From NCBI GenBank assembly GCA_949106495.1, contig CARYZD010000001.1, positions 62,001-126,000 on the forward strand: DNA of 64,000 bases, in the 5' to 3' direction. The position numbers were made by a program, and so were the translations under genes. Below, piece by piece: positions 55,394 through 63,413 of this stretch; within the stretch, counting starts at the first letter, position 1, and each line of letters opens with the position of its first letter. Under the pieces are notes generated by a model, which was not told where the DNA came from, searched no databases, and saw only the letters and a program-made list of their open reading frames with translations. The stretch is from an uncultured Clostridia bacterium. Its GTDB lineage: Bacteria; Bacillota; Clostridia; TANB77; CAG-465.

Positions 55394-55422
55394 TTGCTAT
55401 TTTAGCTATATTTTGGTATAAT
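55394..55422 (+). promoter_or_regulatory. tsaE-tsaB-rimI promoter
   Basis: TTGCTA, a 17-base spacer, then TATAAT with an extended TGG before it, ending 17 bases before the tsaE start. Confidence 0.75.
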
Positions 55423-55438
55423 TATGTAGGTGATTTTT

Positions 55439-55924
55439 TTGAACGAATTAGATAAACAAAAAATTAATGAACTTTTCAGTACAAATTCTTCTTATGAATT
55501 TGAATATATATCTTCTTGTGAAGATGATACAAAAAAATTAGGTAAAGAGTTTGCAAAATATATAGCTCAAGGTACAATAATAACTTTAAACGGAGAACTT
55601 GGCTCTGGAAAAACTGTATTTTTAATGGGAATTGCAAGTCATTTTAATATACAAAATGATGTTTGTAGCCCTACTTTTACTATAGTTAATGAATATACTA
55701 TTCTAGAAGATTTTCCTATATACCATTTTGATGTATATAGATTAAAAGATAGTGATGAGTTCTTAGAAGGTGTAGGTACAGAATATTTTTATAACGGAGC
55801 TTGTTTAATTGAATGGGGCGACGAAATTATTTCAGATATATTACCTAAAAATACAATTCATATAGATATACAAAAAGATGTTGGCTCACCTAATATACGT
55901 AAATTTAAAATTTGGAGGAAATAA
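55439..55924 (+). CDS. tsaE: tRNA threonylcarbamoyladenosine biosynthesis protein TsaE
   Basis: ATPase of the TsaBDE complex that makes t6A37 of ANN-decoding tRNAs. Walker A is LNGELGSGKTVFLMG (about 49-63). The family motifs SPTFTIVNEY, HFDVYRL and LIEWGDEI are all present. I chose a TTG at 55439 (MNELDKQKI) because AGGTGA sits 7 bases before it. A GTG at 55430 lies within that site. It is 161 residues long, a normal length. First gene of a three-gene unit. Confidence 0.93.
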   Translation: MNELDKQKINELFSTNSSYEFEYISSCEDDTKKLGKEFAKYIAQGTIITLNGELGSGKTVFLMGIASHFNIQNDVCSPTFTIVNEYTILEDFPIYHFDVYRLKDSDEFLEGVGTEYFYNGACLIEWGDEIISDILPKNTIHIDIQKDVGSPNIRKFKIWRK

Positions 55925-55926
55925 TA

Positions 55927-56625
55927 ATGAATATTTTAGGAATTGATACAACTACTAAATCTGCTAGTTGCAGTATTTATAATAACAGCAAATACTATAC
56001 AAAAAGTATTTCAAATGAGATAACTCATTCTGAAAAACTACTACCAATAATACACGAAACTTTAAAAGAGAATAATCTAACTTTAGATAATATAGATATG
56101 TTTGCAACTATTAATGGACCAGGTTCTTTTACTGGTATTCGTATAGGACTTGCAACAATTAAAGCTTTTGCACAAGTAAAAGAAATAGATATATTCTCTA
56201 TATCATCTATAGATTTAATTAGTTATGTTGCATTTAGAAATTCAGACGAGAATGAAAAATATATTTTATCTTTAATTGATGCTAGAAATAACAGAGTATA
56301 TTATGGATTAAATAAATTAATAAAAAATGATGATGGTAAAATATGTATTGAAAAAGTTATGGATGTAAATAACGATTTAATTGAAGATGCACTAAAAAAC
56401 ATAGATTATAAAGATATGATAATTGCTGGGGATTGTGTAGATAAATTTAAAGATATTTTATCTCCTATTTCAAATAATCTTTTTAATTTATACCCTACAA
56501 CTGAAGATTTAATACAATGTTATTTGGAAATAGAAAACTCTAATAACTATATGTATAACGCATATAACTTAGATGCACTATATGCAAGACCATCTCAAGC
56601 AGAAAGAATGAGTAATAATGGATAA
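55927..56625 (+). CDS. tsaB: tRNA threonylcarbamoyladenosine biosynthesis protein TsaB
   Basis: The actin-fold partner of TsaD in t6A synthesis. MNILGIDTTTKSASCSIY opens the ASKHA fold, and INGPGSFTGIRIGLATIKAF (about 66-85) is the family signature. 232 residues. The ATG at 55927 follows GGAGG inside the end of tsaE, with a gap of two bases. tsaD is not in this window. Confidence 0.94.
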   Translation: MNILGIDTTTKSASCSIYNNSKYYTKSISNEITHSEKLLPIIHETLKENNLTLDNIDMFATINGPGSFTGIRIGLATIKAFAQVKEIDIFSISSIDLISYVAFRNSDENEKYILSLIDARNNRVYYGLNKLIKNDDGKICIEKVMDVNNDLIEDALKNIDYKDMIIAGDCVDKFKDILSPISNNLFNLYPTTEDLIQCYLEIENSNNYMYNAYNLDALYARPSQAERMSNNG

Positions 56626-57058
56626 AGTAAAAATAGAAAAAATGTCAGTTTGCGATATAGAACCTGTTCTATATTTAGAAAAAACTCATAATATAAAAAT
56701 ATTAAATGAAAATGTGTTAAATGAGGATTTAAAACAAAATAATACATACTATGTTGTAGCTAAATTAGATAATACAATTGTTGGATATTTAGGAATATCA
56801 TATGTATTAGATACTGCAGATATAATTTCTATTGTAATAGATAAAAATTATACAAAAAAAGGTATTGCCTCTCTTCTTTTAAATCACATATTTAAATTTT
56901 GTAAAACTAATAATATAGTAAAAATATTTTTAGAAGTTAGACAATCTAATATTGCTGCTCAAAATTTATATTTAAAACATGGTTTTAATAAAATCTCTGA
57001 AAGAAAAAAATATTATGATAATATAGAAGATGCTTATATATATGAAAAACAGCTTTAA
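56618..57058 (+). CDS. rimI: ribosomal-protein-S18-alanine N-acetyltransferase-like GNAT
   Basis: A GNAT acetyltransferase acting on the N-terminus of ribosomal protein S18 in model bacteria. Acetyl-CoA motif A is visible in IVIDKNYTKKGIASLLLNH (about 76-94), followed by LEVRQSNIAAQNLYLKHGF, typical of RimI. 146 residues. The ATG overlaps the tsaB end by eight bases, and the tsaE-tsaB-rimI order is a common Firmicutes arrangement. Confidence 0.9.
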   Translation: MDKVKIEKMSVCDIEPVLYLEKTHNIKILNENVLNEDLKQNNTYYVVAKLDNTIVGYLGISYVLDTADIISIVIDKNYTKKGIASLLLNHIFKFCKTNNIVKIFLEVRQSNIAAQNLYLKHGFNKISERKKYYDNIEDAYIYEKQL

Positions 57059-57059
57059 A

Positions 57060-57094
57060 AAGGAAGTGAACATTACTTAGTTCACTTCCCTTTT
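57060..57094 (+). terminator. terminator of the tsaE-tsaB-rimI unit
   Basis: GGAAGTGAAC pairs with GTTCACTTCC (57062-57089), then CTTTT. Confidence 0.85.
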
Positions 57095-57107
57095 ATATTA
57101 TTCATTC

Positions 57108-57629
57108 TCATGCATATAATGTAGCAATCCATAAATTAGCATAACTATACTGTAATGTATTATTTCTATCGACATCATAAAATTTAGCCCAATTTTTAGG
57201 TACCGATATATATCCAAATTCTTGTGAACCTACTCTTTTTCCTTCTTCTTTAAATTTTATAGCACTTTCCTCTTTAGATAATGCTACGTTGCTTTTATTA
57301 TATGTATTATCTTCAACATTAGTATCATTATTTGGTAATTAATCTAATAAATTCACACCATAATTAAATATTATACTCCAACAAAATATAGTCCAGATTC
57401 CACATGTAAGTATTATTACAATCCATAAATTACGTTTCCTTTTCTTTTTAACATCTTCTGATACTAAATTATCTTTTTGATTTAATATTTTCTCTTCATT
57501 ACTATTTAAAACATTTTCATCTTCTTCTGTTTCTCTATTTACAATATTACTTATTTCATTACCACATTTATCACAATGTTTAATATCGCTATTTTCTTCT
57601 ATTGGATTTCCACATTTACTACAAAACAT
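57108..57629 (-). pseudogene. zinc-ribbon membrane protein gene with in-frame TAA
   Basis: The ATG at 57629 follows GGAGG by 7 bases. The first 96 codons encode a zinc ribbon (MFCSKCGNPIEEN with a second CDKCGNE), an acidic linker, a basic KKKRKRN stretch and one membrane helix (LWIVIILTCGIWTIFCWSIIF), then stop at TAA (57339-57341). The same frame continues without interruption for 76 more codons, including SKEESAIKFKEEGKRVGS and EFGYISVPKNWAKFYDVD, a typical secreted domain following such helices, and ends at 57108. Ending LWIATLYA is short for this domain, so a second lesion is possible. The gene looks inactivated, or a sequencing error exists at one base. Confidence 0.7.
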
Positions 57630-57685
57630 TCCTATACCTCCATATATTTTCATACTAACATATTATATAATTATTTTCAATTAAT

Positions 57686-57720
57686 AAAACACCAACCATT
57701 ATTAAAATGATTGGTGTTTT
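57686..57720 (-). terminator. terminator of the PH-domain gene
   Basis: AAAACACCAA-C-CATT pairs with AATG-A-TTGGTGTTTT across a 5-base loop, 4 bases after the stop. Confidence 0.8.
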
Positions 57721-57723
57721 GTA

Positions 57724-58095
57724 TTATTCATGTTCTTCATCATCATAAAGTATTTCTCTTGAGCTTACTCTATTTGCTTTTCTTTCTCTAAATACTTCTT
57801 TTGAAAGAAGTTCCTTTATTTCTTGTGAATTTTTAACATTCTTAATATCAAATTCTGGTGTTGTTTTATCTGCAGAGCAACAATGAATTGTTCCTACTCC
57901 AAATATTCTTTGAAATAACTTTCTTTCTAAAGTTACATCAGTTATTCTAAAAAGCATTATTTCCTCTTGCTTTTTGTTTAAAAATCCTGTATCAATCAGT
58001 AATTTTTCTCCTGTCAAAGTATAAACAGTAAACGATAATGGTAGGCCAAATATAGTTCTTTTTCTATCCCACCAAAGAATTTCATTCTTGTTCAT
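57724..58095 (-). CDS. bacterial PH-domain protein (DUF304/YdbS-like)
   Basis: A 123-residue soluble protein. The core WWDRKRTIFGLPLSFTVYT, then LLIDTGFLNKKQEEIMLFRI and TDVTLERKLFQRIFGVGTI, is the usual pattern of the bacterial Pleckstrin-homology domain (bPH2/YdbS), including the ‘IFGVGTI’ strand. The charged C-terminal tail is unique. The ATG at 58095 follows AAGGAGG by 8 bases. No membrane segment is visible, unlike many YdbS proteins. Function unknown. Confidence 0.8.
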   Translation of the reverse strand: MNKNEILWWDRKRTIFGLPLSFTVYTLTGEKLLIDTGFLNKKQEEIMLFRITDVTLERKLFQRIFGVGTIHCCSADKTTPEFDIKNVKNSQEIKELLSKEVFRERKANRVSSREILYDDEEHE

Positions 58096-58188
58096 AGAAA
58101 AAACCTCCTTTAAAATATTTTTTTGCCACAATATTATATCACAACTTTGCGTAAAAAGAAATATTTATTAGGAGATTTAATTACATAA

Positions 58189-58860
58189 TTATAATTCTAT
58201 ATTAGTTTTTTGAACCATTGAATTATATTCATCTATAAATGTTTGACTTTTAGATTTTAATGTATTATTTTCAATAAACCATTCTGAACCATTATCTTTC
58301 ATATATGTAAGCACAGCAATTAGTGAATCATTATATGCATCATATTTTGCATCTGCTTCTTTTATTGATGCAATACCTTCTTCTAGTTTTATTTGAGAAA
58401 TAATATCTTTATATAAATTTGAATATCTTGTCTCAAGTCCATTTGATGATATTTTTTCATCAATCTTAGCACTATCTACTAAATTAGATAATGTTTGTAT
58501 TAATTCTGCATTATCTGATTTTATCTTATTTAATTTTGTAAGCGAGTTAGCAAATTCAGGTCCATCATTTTGGTAATTATCTAAATTTATAACTTTAGCT
58601 TGAGATAATTCTTCATAATTAGCTCTTAATTTATTTACTGACTCAATATATGTTTTATAATCTTCTTTAACTAATTTTTCAACAATACCGTATTGTCCAG
58701 TTGTTTTTATATCTGTATTAGTATTTGTTTCAGATAAAGAATTTATTTCACTTGTTAATAAATCATTTTGAGATTTATCTTTAAATAATAATGTAGCTAC
58801 TACTGCCCCAATTATTAAAACAGCAATAACTAAAATAATTGCAATCCATCTTTTTTTCAT
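58189..58860 (-). CDS. membrane-anchored protein of unknown function, 223 aa
   Basis: Starts MKKRWIAIILVIAVLIIGAV, a signal anchor, then an extracytoplasmic region of about 195 residues that is helical and Lys/Asn/Ser-rich with heptad-like stretches (VEKLVKEDYKTYIESVNKL; ELIQTLSNLVDSAKIDEKI). GGGAGG precedes the ATG. No cysteine or enzyme motif is visible. Not recognised. It is divergent from the Lon-family gene, and the two share a 211-base region. Confidence 0.72.
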   Translation of the reverse strand: MKKRWIAIILVIAVLIIGAVVATLLFKDKSQNDLLTSEINSLSETNTNTDIKTTGQYGIVEKLVKEDYKTYIESVNKLRANYEELSQAKVINLDNYQNDGPEFANSLTKLNKIKSDNAELIQTLSNLVDSAKIDEKISSNGLETRYSNLYKDIISQIKLEEGIASIKEADAKYDAYNDSLIAVLTYMKDNGSEWFIENNTLKSKSQTFIDEYNSMVQKTNIEL

Positions 58861-58994
58861 ATGTATCCTCCCAGTAATAATTTACAAATAAATTATACAT
58901 CTAAAATTTTTTAAAGTAAATAGTTTTCACATTTTTTACATTTTTCGATGTATATAGAAGGAAAATAATTATATTTTTAAATCATTATATAATT

Positions 58995-59024
58995 TTGTTG
59001 AATATTTTTTTCATATACTATACA
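58995..59024 (+). promoter_or_regulatory. promoter of the Lon-family gene
   Basis: TTGTTG, an 18-base spacer, then TATACA, 47 bases before the start codon. Confidence 0.5.
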
Positions 59025-59071
59025 ATGTAAATATAGTGTAGACAAAAGATAAAATGGAGGTAATAAAATAT

Positions 59072-61483
59072 ATGAAAAAAGTTAAAGAGCTAAAGTCTTC
59101 TAACTTAAAGAATTCATTTAATATTGATTCTTTAAAATTCGAAACAACAGAGGAAGTTGAGCCATTTAATGGAATTATAGGACAAGAAAGAGCATTAAAT
59201 GCAATTAAATCTGCTATGCAAATTCCACAAAAAGGGTTTAACTTATATATATCTGGAACTTTAGGTATTGGAAAAACAACATATGCTTTATCTGTTGTTA
59301 ATTCTTTAAGTGAAAAAATGCCTGTACCTCAAGATTATTGCTATATAAATAATTTTGAAAATCCACTAGAACCAATAGCGGTTTCTCTTCCTGCTGGTGA
59401 AGGTATGGAATTTAAACAAGATATGAATAGATTTATTAATTCTATTACAACTAGAATCAATAAAGAACTTACTGGAGATATGTACGAAAAAGAAAAGAAA
59501 ACAATAATGGATAGATATAAAAGAGCAAAAGATAATTTAATGCGTGAATTTGATAAATCTACATATGAAAAAGGATTTAAAGTTAGAAATACTGAAAATG
59601 GTATATACTTCTCTCCTGTTCATAATGGTGTTGTTTTAGATGAAAAATCTTTTAAAGTACTAGATGAAAAAACTAAAAAATACTTTGAAGAAAAGAGTCC
59701 AGAAATTCAAGAACAAACTTTACAAGTGTTAAAAGAAATTGATGCTTTAGATAAAAAATGTGAACAAGTTCTAAAAGAATGGGAAAACAATTTAGCAACA
59801 TTTGCTGTTACACAATGTATGAGTGATTTAAAAATTAAATACAAGAAAAACTTAAAAATACAGAATTTCCTTTATTCTATTCAAAGTGATGTTGTTAAAA
59901 ATGTAGACTTATTTAAAAAGACTACTCCTGAAAAAGATATGAAAATGATGTCTAATCCATATATGATGCAACAAATGATGCAAAAAAGAAATCAAAAACC
60001 ATGGGAAAACTACAGAGTAAATTTAGTAATAAATAATGATAGGCTACAACATGCTCCTGTTATTTTATGCAAAAATCCTAATTATTTTGATTTATTTGGA
60101 AAACTTGAATTTGAAACTACTTCTCAAGGAACTAAAACTAATTATAATATGTTAAAACCTGGTCTTGTTCATAAGGCAAATGGTGGCTACTTAATTATTA
60201 ATGTTCGTGATTTATTAGTTAATGCTCCTACTTGGGAAGCTTTCAAACGAGTTCTTAGAAATCAAGAACTATCTATTGATAGTTCAAGAGATATAAATCA
60301 ACCAATTACAATAGTTTCTTTAAAGCCAGAACCAATTCCAATTAATATGCAAGTTGTATTAATTGGTTCTGAAATGCATTATCAACAATTATGTCACATG
60401 GATGCAGACTTTAAAAAATTATTTAAAATAAAAGCAGATTTTGATGATAGCTATGAACGTAATAAAGAAAATACAAAAAAACTAGTTCAATTTATTGCAT
60501 ATGTTTGTAAAAAGCATTCTCTTCTTGCCTTTAATAAAGAAGGTGTTAAAGAAATAATTGAATATAGTTCTAAATGTGCTGGAAATCAAAATAAACTTAC
60601 TGCAATTATGCAAGATATTTCAGATTTAATTGTTGAATCTAGCTTTATAGCTTCAACTAATAGAAAAAAAGTTGTATCAGATATAGAAGTAAAAAAAGCT
60701 CTTGAATCAAAATCTAAGAGATTTTCAAAATATAATGATCAATATAATAAGATGATAAGACAAGGAGATATAATTATTTCAACTTCAGGATATAAAGTAG
60801 GTCAAATAAATGGTTTAACTATTGCAGTTACTGGTGATTGCTCTTTTGGTCAACCAGTAAGAATTACTGCTAATACTTATATTGGAAAAAGTGGCGTTTT
60901 AAATATTGAACGTGAAGTTGCAATGAGTGGAACAACTCACTCTAAAGGTGTATTTATTCTTTCTGCATATATTGGAGAAAAATATGCTCAAGAAGTTCCT
61001 CTATCTCTTACTGCAAGTTTATGTTTTGAGCAATTATATAATCCAGTAGATGGAGATAGTGCATCTTCTACAGAATTGTATGCAATACTTTCTTCTCTAT
61101 CTGGTATACCAATAAATCAAAGTCTTGCTGTAACAGGTTCAGTTAACCAAAAAGGTGAAATTCAACCTATAGGTGGAGTTACAGATAAAATAGAAGGATT
61201 TTTCAAAGTATGTAAAGAAAAAGGTCTAAATGGTGAAAATGGTGTTTTAATACCATATCAAAACGTAAAAAATCTTACTTTAAGTGATGAAGTTCAAGAA
61301 GCTGTTGCAAATGGTAAATTCCATGTTTATCCAGTTAGTTCTATTGATGAGGGTATAGAAATTCTTACAGGTGTAGAATCAGGAGACTTAAATGAAAAAG
61401 GTGAATATCCTGAAGGAAGTATTAATTATCTAGTATCTGAAAAGCTTAAAAAATACGCACAAAATAGTGCAAAATATAACTAG
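59072..61483 (+). CDS. Lon-family ATP-dependent protease (LonB-like/AAA_32)
   Basis: An AAA+ protease of the Lon family with the uncharacterised LonB/YcbZ-like architecture, 803 residues. Residues 40-100 hold FNGIIGQERALNAIKSAM and Walker A GTLGIGKTTYAL. A long insertion (130-300, coiled-coil) separates this from the rest of the AAA+ module (YLIINVRDLLVNAPTWEAFK). The C-terminal protease domain shows the catalytic Ser in NPVDGDSASSTELYAIL (about 680) and the Lys in IGGVTDKIEGFF (about 720), so it should be active. The start at 59072 (MKKVKELKSSN) follows GGAGG. An upstream in-frame ATG overlaps it. Confidence 0.92.
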   Translation: MKKVKELKSSNLKNSFNIDSLKFETTEEVEPFNGIIGQERALNAIKSAMQIPQKGFNLYISGTLGIGKTTYALSVVNSLSEKMPVPQDYCYINNFENPLEPIAVSLPAGEGMEFKQDMNRFINSITTRINKELTGDMYEKEKKTIMDRYKRAKDNLMREFDKSTYEKGFKVRNTENGIYFSPVHNGVVLDEKSFKVLDEKTKKYFEEKSPEIQEQTLQVLKEIDALDKKCEQVLKEWENNLATFAVTQCMSDLKIKYKKNLKIQNFLYSIQSDVVKNVDLFKKTTPEKDMKMMSNPYMMQQMMQKRNQKPWENYRVNLVINNDRLQHAPVILCKNPNYFDLFGKLEFETTSQGTKTNYNMLKPGLVHKANGGYLIINVRDLLVNAPTWEAFKRVLRNQELSIDSSRDINQPITIVSLKPEPIPINMQVVLIGSEMHYQQLCHMDADFKKLFKIKADFDDSYERNKENTKKLVQFIAYVCKKHSLLAFNKEGVKEIIEYSSKCAGNQNKLTAIMQDISDLIVESSFIASTNRKKVVSDIEVKKALESKSKRFSKYNDQYNKMIRQGDIIISTSGYKVGQINGLTIAVTGDCSFGQPVRITANTYIGKSGVLNIEREVAMSGTTHSKGVFILSAYIGEKYAQEVPLSLTASLCFEQLYNPVDGDSASSTELYAILSSLSGIPINQSLAVTGSVNQKGEIQPIGGVTDKIEGFFKVCKEKGLNGENGVLIPYQNVKNLTLSDEVQEAVANGKFHVYPVSSIDEGIEILTGVESGDLNEKGEYPEGSINYLVSEKLKKYAQNSAKYN

Positions 61484-61514
61484 TATACTAACTTTAAAGT
61501 TACTTATATTATTA

Positions 61515-61544
61515 AAAGAGTACCAAAATAAATTGGTACTCTTT
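61515..61544 (+). terminator. terminator of the Lon-family gene
   Basis: A perfect 12-bp stem AAAGAGTACCAA and complement with a 6-base loop, 31 bases after the stop. Confidence 0.75.
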
Positions 61545-61686
61545 ATTAATTTTTGTTCCATATATTTTTTAAAATAATACTCATAAATGACTTTATTTTG
61601 TATAATTCCTATAGCTTATTAATATCTTTAGAATATTCGTCAATATATTTAACCCAAAATATTGAAAATGCATAGTAAATTATATT

Positions 61687-62151
61687 TTAAACTTTTACTT
61701 TACAAAAATAATCATAAATATCTTTATCTTTTATCATATAGCTTGGAATTGTACTATATAATCTTGGATAGATACATGCATGATACCAAGGCTCTCCCAG
61801 TTTAACCATCCTTTTTAATTCATGTACAGAATATTTACTATATTCTTTAATAATTCTATCTAAAAAAACCTTATTTTTAACATCATGAAATTTTATTTCA
61901 TTTTTTTCTATACATGATTTATCTACATTAGAAAAATTGTTTATATAGTCATAAATTTTTCTATTTATAGGCCCTATATTTTTACATGCTTCAAATTCTG
62001 CTTCAAATAACTTATTCATCTTATCTGAATACACCTTATTATGTTCTGCTAAATAGATTGAATAAGCAAAATACATTATAATTTGCACTTTCCCCTTTGT
62101 CATACCTTTTGTAGCCATTATATAGTTTGCTACATCAATAACATTTTCCAT
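61687..62151 (-). CDS. Panacea-domain (DUF4065, GepA/SocA-like) protein
   Basis: 154 residues. The family pattern is visible: VANYIMATKGMTKGKVQII near the start, MYFAYSIYLAEHNKVYSD, EAEFEACKNIGPI, VFLDRIIKEYSKYSVHELKRM and GEPWYHACI. Panacea domains act as chaperone-like antitoxins in many toxin-antitoxin pairs, and also occur alone in phage-related genes. AAAGGAGGAATTTGT lies before the ATG. No toxin ORF is visible on either side, though 26 codons continue in frame after its stop (61609-61686). Confidence 0.82.
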   Translation of the reverse strand: MENVIDVANYIMATKGMTKGKVQIIMYFAYSIYLAEHNKVYSDKMNKLFEAEFEACKNIGPINRKIYDYINNFSNVDKSCIEKNEIKFHDVKNKVFLDRIIKEYSKYSVHELKRMVKLGEPWYHACIYPRLYSTIPSYMIKDKDIYDYFCKVKV

Positions 62152-62268
62152 ACAAATTCCTCCTTTAAATTATTATTTTTTCATTGTATATTAATACTCT
62201 GATGCTTTTTTTTCATGTTCAATTATTATAGCACAGCTCCAATTTTATGTAAAGTGTTTTTGACAAAA

Positions 62269-62292
62269 AAGAATGGTAATTTTACTTACCAT
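62269..62292 (-). terminator. terminator of the Rpn nuclease gene
   Basis: GAATGGTAA pairs with TTACCATTC across a short loop, with TTTTTT following on the minus strand, 12 bases after the stop. Confidence 0.85.
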
Positions 62293-62304
62293 TCAAATTA
62301 TATA

Positions 62305-63132
62305 CTATTTCAACATTAAAATTTCTTCTTTTGTTAAGTTAGTAATTTTTATAATAGTGTTAATATCTATTTTTTCTTTTAACATCTTTTGAGCTATTTC
62401 CTTATTTTTATTTTCTGCTCCTATCTCTATTCCATGATATCTTGCTGAGCTCATATCTCTTTCATACTTTTCTCTTAACTCCACTCTTCTTTTGAATGCT
62501 TCGTCTCCTTCTAAGTATTCTAGTTCCTCTTTTGCTTTTTTTATAGTGTTATTCTTTTCCATTATCTTTTCTATCTCCTTTGAATTTTCACTATCAATAA
62601 ATGTTAGCCATTGTGATGTTATATCTTCATAGTCTTTACTTTCTTTCCTAAACTTTGGTAACTCTATATAGTAATATTTTAAATATTCATTTACTACATA
62701 TTCTTTATTATTTTCTAATACTGTTACTGTCTTATTTATATATTCTTTTGAGTTAAATAATTTATAATTTAATATACATATTACTATTACTGGTTTTAGT
62801 GTTTGATACTCTTCTTTTTTCTTTAACTCACTTGTAAATAACTTTGCTCCATAAAATGTTGACCTTGGTATTATATTATTCTCATTTTCTAGTTGTATCT
62901 CTATATTTACTATGCTTCTATCATTTATTATAGCTCTTACATCTATTATACCTAATTTATCTTCCTCTACATCCTTTTCTAAATGTATATCATGCATTAT
63001 CTCTATTTCTTTTATCTCTAAATTTAATAATGACGATAAAAACTCTCTTAAAAATTCTTCATTTCCTTTATGGGCAAATATTCTTTTAAATACTATATCT
63101 CTTTTTACTGATAATTTATTTTCTTCTATCAC
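62305..63132 (-). CDS. Rpn-family recombination-promoting nuclease (PD-(D/E)XK)
   Basis: A 275-residue Rpn/transposase-like nuclease. The N-terminal SVKRDIVFKRIFAHKGNEEF matches the family opening. The catalytic core GIIDVRAIINDRSIVNIEIQ provides the Asp and the ExQ of a PD-(D/E)XK site (about 62-81). RSTFYGAKLFTSELKKKEEY follows, then a helical C-terminus with a DINTIIKITNLTKEEI tail. GAGAGG precedes a GTG start. Rpn proteins promote recombination by cutting DNA in E. coli, and this copy appears intact. A broken relative lies at 31952-32265. Confidence 0.9.
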   Translation of the reverse strand: MIEENKLSVKRDIVFKRIFAHKGNEEFLREFLSSLLNLEIKEIEIMHDIHLEKDVEEDKLGIIDVRAIINDRSIVNIEIQLENENNIIPRSTFYGAKLFTSELKKKEEYQTLKPVIVICILNYKLFNSKEYINKTVTVLENNKEYVVNEYLKYYYIELPKFRKESKDYEDITSQWLTFIDSENSKEIEKIMEKNNTIKKAKEELEYLEGDEAFKRRVELREKYERDMSSARYHGIEIGAENKNKEIAQKMLKEKIDINTIIKITNLTKEEILMLK

Positions 63133-63413
63133 TTGATATCCTCTCTAAGAATATCACAAATTTGTGTACATTTCAATATTGAATTATTCTTTTTTTACTT
63201 TTTTAGATTAAATTTATTTTTAGATTTAAAAAATTAATTGAATAAAATTAATTTGATTTAAATTTTTAGATTTAATATTCATGAACAATAAAATTATAAT
63301 ACCTAAAATTTAAGATGTAAATACTTTACTACTACATTACAAAACTAGTTTAAGTTAGATAAAACTTTATTTTTAAAATGTAAAAAAGAGACTATAAAGT
63401 CCCTTTTATCTAT
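63133..63413. other. AT-rich gap between the Rpn and arginase-like genes
   Basis: 281 bases without a supported gene. It holds the arginase terminator at its right end (about 63386-63406, AGTC-based stem, T6 on the minus strand), and two copies of TTTTTAGATTTAA around 63220 and 63265. Nothing else recognisable. Confidence 0.6.

Noticed and set aside
61500..61686. Toxin gene partner for the Panacea protein
   Set aside because: No start codon with a ribosome binding site and only 26 codons open; recorded as a finding rather than a gene.
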